Shown here in pieces: positions 58,685 through 64,000 of a DNA stretch of 64,000 bases. The DNA is from Thermus amyloliquefaciens (lineage in GTDB: Bacteria > Deinococcota > Deinococci > Deinococcales > Thermaceae). The notes under the pieces were generated by a model. That model ran no database searches. It saw nothing but the letters and a program-made list of their open reading frames with translations, and was not told the origin of the DNA. The stretch covers positions 1,798,001 through 1,862,000 of the forward strand of contig NZ_JQMV01000003.1 in NCBI RefSeq assembly GCF_000744885.1. Reading direction: 5' to 3'. Position numbers and translations under genes: made by a program. Positions within the stretch are counted from its first letter, which is position 1, and each line of letters begins with the position of its first letter.

Positions 58685-59775
58685 AAGGATTGCGCCGCTT
58701 GGGTGGCCCGCCTTGGCTTTCCCCACCCCGGGGGCCCCGGAAGGGCTTTGGGCATCGCCCCCCTTCCCTGTCCGTTGCGGGAACCTCCCTGCAACGGCAC
58801 CTGCTCCTAGCCCTCTTGCTCCTTCTCCTCGCCGCCTGCACGGGAAGCCAAGAGCCGCCCCTGCCCGCCTTGGTGGCGGCGGGGGGCGGGGGTGAGGTGC
58901 GCTTCTACCGGGCGCGGGACCTGCAGGAGGGCACGGGGAACCCCGTGGCCACCTGGGATGCCCAAAACCTCCAGGACCTGGCCTACAGCAACGCCTTCCA
59001 AAGGCTCTACCTTCTCTTCCCCGACCGAATGGAGGCCTACGACACCGCCACCTTCACGGAAAACGCCGTCCCACAGGGCTCCCCCACCGAGGCCTCCCTC
59101 CCCGCGGACTGCGCCGGGGGCTACCTGCGCCTGGGGCAAAGCCGGCTCCTGGCCCACTGCCCAGGGGCAGGAAGGGCCTTCCTCTGGAGCCTGGACGGCT
59201 CGGGGAACCCGGAGGAGGTGGACCTCACCGGCCTTCCCCCGGAGGTGCGCCTGGCCCTCTTCCCCCAAGGAGGGCAGGAGGTTTTGGCCTACATGACCCG
59301 GGAGGCCCTGGGCTACCGTCCCGCCCAGAACCCCTCGGGCACCCCCAGCCTGGAAAAGCCCTTGGACCCCCAGGCCAGCCAAGGCCCCTTTGACCTCCAG
59401 CTGGACCGGGCCCGGGGAAGGCTTCTCGGGCTTGCCGCCACCCCCACGGAGGTACGCCTCTACGCCCTGGAAGGGGATGCCTTGACAAGCCGCAAGGTGC
59501 TGGGGGACTTCCCTCAGCCCAGCCGCCTGGCCCTGGACCCCGTGGGGGCGGTGGTCTACGGCCAGGGGTTCCAGGTGCTCCTGCCCAAGGAATCCCCCCT
59601 GCAGCAGGAGTTTCGCACCTACACCGCTGGGCTGGTGGGCCAGGACGGCTACCTCTACCTGGCCCAGGGGCAGAGCCTCGAGGTCTACGACCTGGTGCCC
59701 TCCCCACCCCTTTTCCTGCGCTCCTCAAACCTGGGGTTCAGCCCCACCTCCTTGGCCTTCATCCCGGTAGAATGA
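58681..59775 (+). CDS. Lipoprotein with beta-propeller-like repeats
   Basis: A 364-residue protein. GTG 58681 overlaps the lptD stop (GTGA) and is six bases after GGAGG, so it is preferred, but it leaves about 36 residues before a Leu-rich signal with lipobox (L-L-L-A-A-C-T-G-S). A start closer to the signal at a rare codon is possible. The body has repeated strand pairs with G-x-x-x-L-Y-L and D-P motifs, suggesting a propeller. It may work with LptD at the outer membrane. It ends V-E-stop (GTA GAA TGA), which forms the SDR -10. Confidence 0.7.
   Translation: MKGLRRLGGPPWLSPPRGPRKGFGHRPPSLSVAGTSLQRHLLLALLLLLLAACTGSQEPPLPALVAAGGGGEVRFYRARDLQEGTGNPVATWDAQNLQDLAYSNAFQRLYLLFPDRMEAYDTATFTENAVPQGSPTEASLPADCAGGYLRLGQSRLLAHCPGAGRAFLWSLDGSGNPEEVDLTGLPPEVRLALFPQGGQEVLAYMTREALGYRPAQNPSGTPSLEKPLDPQASQGPFDLQLDRARGRLLGLAATPTEVRLYALEGDALTSRKVLGDFPQPSRLALDPVGAVVYGQGFQVLLPKESPLQQEFRTYTAGLVGQDGYLYLAQGQSLEVYDLVPSPPLFLRSSNLGFSPTSLAFIPVE
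59768..59773 (+). promoter_or_regulatory. -10 box across the lipoprotein stop codon
   Basis: TAGAAT overlaps the end of the upstream gene, and five bases separate it from the ATG at 59779. The message is probably leaderless. The same string precedes hpt. Confidence 0.5.
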
Positions 59776-59778
59776 GGC

Positions 59779-60462
59779 ATGCTCCAAGGCAAAGCCTTTT
59801 TGGTCACGGGGGCGGGAGGCGCCTTGGCCCGGGCGGTGATCCCCGCCTTGCACCGGGCAGGGGCCAGGCTCTTCCTCTCCGACCCCAGGGAGGAAAGGAT
59901 GGCGGAGCGGGCCAGGACCTACGGGGCGAAGACCTTTGTCGCCGACCTCACCCGCCTGGAGGAGGCCCTGGCCCTGGCCCGCTTCGTGGAGGGGCAAGCT
60001 CCCCTTTACGGGGTGGTGCACACCGTGGGGGGCTTCGCCGCCGGGCGCTTTCTGGACTCGGACCCCGGGCTTTACGACTGGATGCTGGACCTGAACCTGC
60101 GCACCGCCTTCAACCTGCTCCAGGCGGTCCTGCCCTACATGGAAAGGCGGGGGGAGGGTTTCTTCGCCGCCATCGCCGCCGGGCCCGCCTGGACGGGGGC
60201 CGGGCCGGGAAGGGCCCTTTACGCCATGGCCAAGGCCGCCCTGGCCACCCTCCTGCGGTCCCTCCAGGGGGAGGTGGAGGGGGTGCGGTTCCTCATCCTC
60301 TACCCCATGGGCACCCTGGACACCGAGGCCAACCGCAAGGCCATGCCCGAGGCCGATCCCAGCCGCTGGATCTCCCCGGAAATCCTGGCCGAGGCCATCC
60401 TCCTGGGGGCCTCCGCTAAGGGCGGCCGGCTTCTGGAACTTCCCATCTACCCCCCAGCCTAG
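59779..60462 (+). CDS. Short-chain dehydrogenase/reductase family protein
   Basis: A 227-residue Rossmann protein with the cofactor motif T-G-A-G-G-A-L-A near residue 10 and the catalytic Tyr-Lys pair in Y-A-M-A-K. The usual catalytic Ser, expected about 13 residues earlier, seems replaced in the A-A-I-A-A-G-P-A-W segment, so activity may be altered. The substrate is unknown. It converges on and overlaps the VanZ-like gene by 47 bases. Confidence 0.8.
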   Translation: MLQGKAFLVTGAGGALARAVIPALHRAGARLFLSDPREERMAERARTYGAKTFVADLTRLEEALALARFVEGQAPLYGVVHTVGGFAAGRFLDSDPGLYDWMLDLNLRTAFNLLQAVLPYMERRGEGFFAAIAAGPAWTGAGPGRALYAMAKAALATLLRSLQGEVEGVRFLILYPMGTLDTEANRKAMPEADPSRWISPEILAEAILLGASAKGGRLLELPIYPPA

Positions 60463-60760
60463 CCCCCACCCAGGCCCCCAGGGCATCGGCCAGGAGGTCC
60501 CAGCCGAAGGCCTCCCGTCCGGGAACGAAGCTTTGGTGCCACTCGTCCGCCAGGCCGTAGAGGGCGGCCACAAAGAAGGCGGGGCGGAAAACCCCAAGGC
60601 CCAAGCGCAGGAGCAGCCCCAGGAGGGCGTAGGCCAGGAAGTGGGCGGCCTTGTCCCAGGGGTGGGGTAGGCCCACCCCGGTGGCGGGCTGGTGGGAAAG
60701 CCAAAAGAGGAGGGCCATGTGCCCCAGGGCGAGGAGAAGGGGCAGAGGGCGGAAGCCCAA
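60416..60760 (-). CDS. VanZ-like membrane protein
   Basis: A 114-residue protein with four hydrophobic segments and the VanZ pattern: F-W-L-S-H-Q-P in the first helix, W-D-K-A-A-H-F-L-A-Y-A-L-L-G and A-D-E-W-H-Q-S-F-V-P-G-R. VanZ-like proteins have no settled general function. TTG 60760 is chosen: GGAGG lies nine bases before it in the end of the epimerase gene, and the first helix starts straight after. Confidence 0.78.
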   Translation of the reverse strand: MGFRPLPLLLALGHMALLFWLSHQPATGVGLPHPWDKAAHFLAYALLGLLLRLGLGVFRPAFFVAALYGLADEWHQSFVPGREAFGWDLLADALGAWVGARLGGRWEVPEAGRP

Positions 60761-60764
60761 GGGG

Positions 60765-61157
60765 CTACTCCTCCACCAGCTCCCAAAGCACCCCCAGGCC
60801 AAAGCTGGGGTGGAGGAAGGCCACCCTATGGCCGCCAAAACCGGGCCTGGGGACCTCGTCTATGAGCCTAGCCCCTTCCGCCTTAAGCCGGGCAAGCTCC
60901 TCCTGGATCCGGGGCGTGGCGAAGGCCAGGTGGTGGAGGCCGGGACCCCGCTTCTCCAGAAACCGCCCCACGGGGGTGTCGGGGCCCAGGGGGGCCAGAA
61001 GCTCCAATAGGGTCTCCCCGGCCCCCCGCAGCATGGCCACCCGCACCCCTTGGGCCGCCACCTCCCCCTCGGCCACCGGGGCAAAGCCCAGGAGGCGGTA
61101 ACGGGCCTTGGCCGCCTCGAGGTCCTCCACCGCGATGCCCACATGGTGTAGCCGCAT
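60765..61157 (-). CDS. mce: Methylmalonyl-CoA epimerase
   Basis: A 130-residue VOC-superfamily enzyme that interconverts (2R)- and (2S)-methylmalonyl-CoA in propionate metabolism. It has the family start L-H-H-V-G-I-A-V-E-D-L and the later G-L-H-H-L-A-F and P-x-x-x-G-V-L-W-E-L-V metal-site strands. No mutase gene is in the window. It follows the ferredoxin-like gene by nine bases. Confidence 0.9.
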   Translation of the reverse strand: MRLHHVGIAVEDLEAAKARYRLLGFAPVAEGEVAAQGVRVAMLRGAGETLLELLAPLGPDTPVGRFLEKRGPGLHHLAFATPRIQEELARLKAEGARLIDEVPRPGFGGHRVAFLHPSFGLGVLWELVEE

Positions 61158-61166
61158 GGGGAGATT

Positions 61167-62108
61167 TTACAGGTCGTACCAGGGGGGCTTACCCCGGTAA
61201 AGTTCCAGCTCCTCGGTTACCTCTTCCTTGGAGGCCTCCTCGAGGCGGATCACCTGGGGCGGGCAGCTCTCCACGCAGGCCCCGCACCCGGTGCAGGCCT
61301 CCACCTTCAGGCGCAGCACGTACTCCTCCCCCTCCCGCACCCGGTAGACCGCCTCCGTGGGGCAGACGTTGGTGCACACCGGGCAAAGGGTACAGCCCTC
61401 CTCCACCCGGATCCTGGGCCAGCGCACCCCAGGTGCCCGCCCGGCCGCAAGCCGGCGCAGGCGAAGCTCCGCCGGCAAACCCTTTTCCTCCGGTTCCGCG
61501 GCTAGGGGAGGTTCGGGCACCAGGTCGGCGGCGGTGCGCTTGGCGCTTCCCAGAAGGGCCTGGAAGAGCTCCCTCCGGCCCACCTTCTCCCCGGGAAGCT
61601 CCCCTTGGATCACCTCCACCTCCACGGGATGGTAGCGCTGGGCCTCCGCCACCATGCGCTGGAGGTGCTCGGGCACCGAGGGGCCCCCGATCTTACAGGT
61701 GGCGCACTCCCCCCGGGCCAGGATGAGCTTGCCAAAACGGCTTCCCGCCTCGGCCAGAAGCCCGGGGGTGAGGCGGCCGAGGCAAAGCACCTCCTCCCCC
61801 TTGCCCTCCGCCTTGGAGCAACGGATCTGCCCCTTGCCCCGGATCAGGGCCTCCTGCATCCCCCCCAAGGGGTACTCCAGGGCGATGCCGGGGCAGACCC
61901 CCGTGCACAAGCCACACCCCGTGCACAGGACCTCGTCCAGCTCCACCCGGAAGCTTTCCAGCTGCACCGCCCCCTTGGGACAGACCTGGTAGCACCGGTC
62001 GCACCCCCCCACGCTGTTCTTGTAGAGGAGGCAGCGAGCCTCGGTGTAGCGGGGCCTGGGGTCGGTGGCCTTGAGGAAGGCGTTCAGCAGGTTATCCAAG
62101 AAACCCAT
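61167..62108 (-). CDS. Multi-cluster 4Fe-4S ferredoxin-like protein
   Basis: A 313-residue iron-sulfur protein. Near the N-terminus are two Cys clusters (Cys26, 36, 39, 43 and Cys62, 65, 68, 72), the second a standard CxxCxxCxxxCP. The C-terminus carries two more (C-T-L-C-P-V-C-T-N-V-C-P and C-T-G-C-G-A-C-V-E-S-C-P). The middle has further cysteines (G-E-C-A-T-C-K). It is probably an electron carrier; partner unknown. It begins directly after the DAHP synthase stop. Confidence 0.82.
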   Translation of the reverse strand: MGFLDNLLNAFLKATDPRPRYTEARCLLYKNSVGGCDRCYQVCPKGAVQLESFRVELDEVLCTGCGLCTGVCPGIALEYPLGGMQEALIRGKGQIRCSKAEGKGEEVLCLGRLTPGLLAEAGSRFGKLILARGECATCKIGGPSVPEHLQRMVAEAQRYHPVEVEVIQGELPGEKVGRRELFQALLGSAKRTAADLVPEPPLAAEPEEKGLPAELRLRRLAAGRAPGVRWPRIRVEEGCTLCPVCTNVCPTEAVYRVREGEEYVLRLKVEACTGCGACVESCPPQVIRLEEASKEEVTEELELYRGKPPWYDL

Positions 62109-63173
62109 TCACGCCCCTAGGAGGTCCTCTATGGCCTGCAAGAAGGCCTCAAACTGCCGGAAGTCCATCTGCTGCTGGTTGTCGGAAAGGGCCACCTTGG
62201 GGTTGGGGTGGACCTCCACGTGCACCCCGTCGGCCCCCACCGCCAGGGCCGCCCGGGCCAGGGGGGCCAGGAGGTCCGTGCGCCCGGCGGCGTGGGTCAC
62301 GTCCACCACCACCGGCAGGTGGGTCTCCTGCTTGGCCAAGGCCACGGCGGAGAGGTCCAGGGTGTTTCGCGTCCAGCGCTCAAAGGTGCGGATCCCCCTT
62401 TCCGCCAGGATCACCTGCTCGTTGCCCTGGGAAAGGATGTACTCGGCGGCGTAGAACCATTCCTCCATGGTGGCGGAAAGCCCCCGCTTGAGGAGGACGG
62501 GCCTCCCCGAGCGGCCCACCTCCTTGAGGAGGGCGAAGTTCTGCATGTTGCGGGCCCCCACCTGCAGGATGTCCGCGTACTCCGCCACCACCTCCACGTC
62601 CCGGGTGTCCATGACCTCGGTGACGAAGACCATGCCGTGGGCGTCCGCCGCCCGGCGGCCGATCCTAAGACCCTCCACCCCCAGGCCCTGGAAGCCGTAG
62701 GGGCTCGTCCTGGGCTTGAAGGCCCCACCCCTCAAGACCCTAACCCCTTTGGCGGCCAGGAAGCTTGCGGTTTCCATCATCTGCTCCTCGGACTCGATGG
62801 AGCAGGGCCCAGCGATGAGGAGGGGCTTCTCCCCAAAGACCACGTCCCGCACCCGCACCCGGGTGGGCTCGGGCTTGTGTTTCCGGGAGTAGAGGAACTT
62901 CTTTTGGTCCTCCTTCTCCTCGAGGTCCAGGCTGGCCTTGAAGATCTCCTTAAAAAGCTTCCGGATGGTTTCCGCAGGAAAGGGGCCGGGGTTTTCCGCG
63001 GTGAGGTAGGAGAGCATCTCCTCCTCCCGCTTGGGGTCGTAGTGGGGCAGGCCCAGTTCCGTCTGGATGCGGCCGATCTCCTGCACCAGCCTCCCCCGTT
63101 CGGAAAGGAGGCGCAGGATTTCCCGGTTCACCCGGTCCACCTCTTTTCTGAGGGCCAGGATGCGCTCGTCCAT
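62109..63173 (-). CDS. aroG: Chorismate mutase / DAHP synthase bifunctional enzyme
   Basis: Starts the shikimate pathway from PEP and erythrose 4-phosphate. The N-terminal AroQ-type chorismate mutase domain (1-90) is fused to a type I-beta DAHP synthase (about 100-354) with G-P-C-S-I-E-S, F-K-P-R-T-S-P-Y and V-D-V-T-H-A-A-G-R. In the Bacillus enzyme the mutase domain serves feedback control by chorismate or prephenate. It feeds the tryptophan branch seen at 35749-38744. ATG 63173 is leaderless. Confidence 0.92.
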   Translation of the reverse strand: MDERILALRKEVDRVNREILRLLSERGRLVQEIGRIQTELGLPHYDPKREEEMLSYLTAENPGPFPAETIRKLFKEIFKASLDLEEKEDQKKFLYSRKHKPEPTRVRVRDVVFGEKPLLIAGPCSIESEEQMMETASFLAAKGVRVLRGGAFKPRTSPYGFQGLGVEGLRIGRRAADAHGMVFVTEVMDTRDVEVVAEYADILQVGARNMQNFALLKEVGRSGRPVLLKRGLSATMEEWFYAAEYILSQGNEQVILAERGIRTFERWTRNTLDLSAVALAKQETHLPVVVDVTHAAGRTDLLAPLARAALAVGADGVHVEVHPNPKVALSDNQQQMDFRQFEAFLQAIEDLLGA

Positions 63174-63178
63174 GGGCT

Positions 63179-63210
63179 ATTGTAAAGGGCTAAACCCCGC
63201 CGGCTGTCAA
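63179..63210 (-). promoter_or_regulatory. Promoter of aroG
   Basis: TTGACA (63205-63210) is a perfect -35 that overlaps the tatC stop codon. TTTACA (63181-63186) at 18 bases, or TACAAT (63179-63184) at 20, is the -10. The ATG is five bases after TACAAT. Confidence 0.65.
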
Positions 63211-63950
63211 GCGGCCCCCTCCTGGGGACGGGCCCTTTCCGCCAGCCGAGCCACCAAGACGGAAACCCAGTAGAGAAGGAGGAGCGGCCCGGTGACGATG
63301 GAGAGGGAGACCACGTCCACCGTGGGGGTGATGAGCGCCGCCAGGGTGAGGAGGAGGACCACCGCCACCCGCCAGTTGCGGGCCAAGAAGCCGGAGGAGA
63401 GGATCCCCAGCCGGGCCAAAAGGTAGCTCACCACCGGCATCTCAAACACCAAGCCCATGACGCTCATCATCATGAGGACCTGGCCCATGTAGCGGCCGAT
63501 GGAGATCTGGGGGGTGATGACGTCCCCCAGAAAGCCCAAGAGGAAGGGGATGGCGAAGGGCAGAAAGCCGTAGTAGGCGAAAAGGGCCCCCAGGGCGAAG
63601 CTGAAGCCCGCCCCCAGCAGAAAAGGCCCCGCCAGGCGCTTCTCATGCTCATACAGGCCAGGGGCGATGAAGGCCCAGGCTTGGTAGACGATGAAGGGTA
63701 AGGCCAGCACCAGGCCCCCGAAGGCCGCCACCTTCAAGGAGACCAAAAAGGGCTCGGCGATGTCCAAGACGATGAGGTTGACCTGGATGTTGTTCTGCTT
63801 GGCCGCCAGGTCCAAGGGCCGCTTCAGCCACTCCAAAAGCTGGACACGGAAGCTCCAGGCCACCCCCGTGCCCACCACCCAGGCCACCAGGGACCAGAGG
63901 ATGCGGGCTCTAAGTTCCTCGAGGTGCTCTACCAGGGGTGCTTCCTTCAA
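63207..63950 (-). CDS. tatC: Sec-independent translocase subunit TatC
   Basis: Receptor of the twin-arginine export system for folded proteins. The 247-residue protein has six hydrophobic segments and the family start H-L-E-E-L-R-x-R. TTG 63950 is the start: it overlaps the stop of the preceding gene as TTGA. The C-terminal tail is cytoplasmic. Confidence 0.93.
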   Translation of the reverse strand: MKEAPLVEHLEELRARILWSLVAWVVGTGVAWSFRVQLLEWLKRPLDLAAKQNNIQVNLIVLDIAEPFLVSLKVAAFGGLVLALPFIVYQAWAFIAPGLYEHEKRLAGPFLLGAGFSFALGALFAYYGFLPFAIPFLLGFLGDVITPQISIGRYMGQVLMMMSVMGLVFEMPVVSYLLARLGILSSGFLARNWRVAVVLLLTLAALITPTVDVVSLSIVTGPLLLLYWVSVLVARLAERARPQEGAA

Positions 63951-64000
63951 GCCTTACGCTCCTCTTGGGCTTCGGAAACCTCAGGGGTCCTGCTGGGGGA
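63947..64000 (-). CDS. tatA: C-terminal end of a probable TatA protein (partial)
   Basis: Seventeen residues end S-P-S-R-T-P-E-V-S-E-A-Q-E-E-R-K-A, a charged tail like those of TatA proteins. Its stop overlaps the tatC start, and tatA-tatC is a common pair. The body lies outside the window, so the identity is inferred from context. Confidence 0.45.
   Translation of the reverse strand, partial: SPSRTPEVSEAQEERKA

Overview
The window is chromosomal DNA of a Thermus species (phylum Deinococcota). This rests on about 68% GC, third codon positions nearly all G or C, ribosomal proteins that match known Thermus thermophilus proteins in length and key residues (zinc-binding S4, S14 and L36, 691-residue EF-G, 406-residue EF-Tu), a close relative of the Thermus aquaticus TaqI DNA methyltransferase, and many genes whose -10 box lies 5-8 bases before the start codon, a leaderless arrangement known in this phylum. 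The species cannot be named from the window.

Layout. 1-2700: a partial TPR protein, an HNH nuclease, an EamA transporter and a LapA-like membrane protein. 2741-21779: one uninterrupted minus-strand str-S10-spc-alpha ribosomal cluster, in transcription order from rpsL to rplQ, that also carries fusA, tuf, secY, adk, map, infA and rpoA. Its promoter (21910-21938) is abutted by two complete insertion sequences placed side by side, each with terminal inverted repeats and a target-site duplication. They lie between this promoter and the terminator of a tRNA-Thr(CGT) gene. 24251-30861 (minus): ABC permease, 3D-domain protein, lipoprotein, FakA/Asp23 pair, alanine dehydrogenase and truB. 30907-35733 (plus): enoyl-CoA hydratase, RluB-like synthase, hpt, queuosine-precursor transporter, aldo/keto reductase and purA. 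35749-38843 (minus): trpE-trpG-trpD behind a leader peptide with two Trp codons and an attenuator hairpin. 38925-42070 (minus): proline catabolism under a GntR-type regulator. 42147-44673 (minus): two exported proteins behind a promoter with twin palindromes, and a ParB-like protein. 44778-49595: kbl, an orphan TaqI-type methyltransferase, a small membrane protein and gyrB. 49642-53834: HrpB helicase, HAD protein, SCP2 protein and a zinc-dependent dehydrogenase. 54162-59775 (plus): LptF, LptG, LptD and a lipoprotein, an outer-membrane transport locus. 59779-64000: SDR, VanZ-like protein, methylmalonyl-CoA epimerase, a ferredoxin-like protein, chorismate mutase-DAHP synthase, tatC and the end of a probable tatA.

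Two cautions apply. Seven genes (rpoA, fusA, ald, lptG, lptD and both transposases) are each broken by what looks like a single missing base, all but one in a G or C run of 6-7. Because rpoA and fusA are essential, undercalled homopolymers in the assembly are the likeliest cause, and I annotate the genes across the breaks. Second, the octamer CCTCGAGG occurs more than forty times by eye, far above expectation. Its core TCGA is the site methylated by TaqI-type enzymes, and an orphan enzyme of that type is encoded here. I consider this the most interesting pattern in the window.
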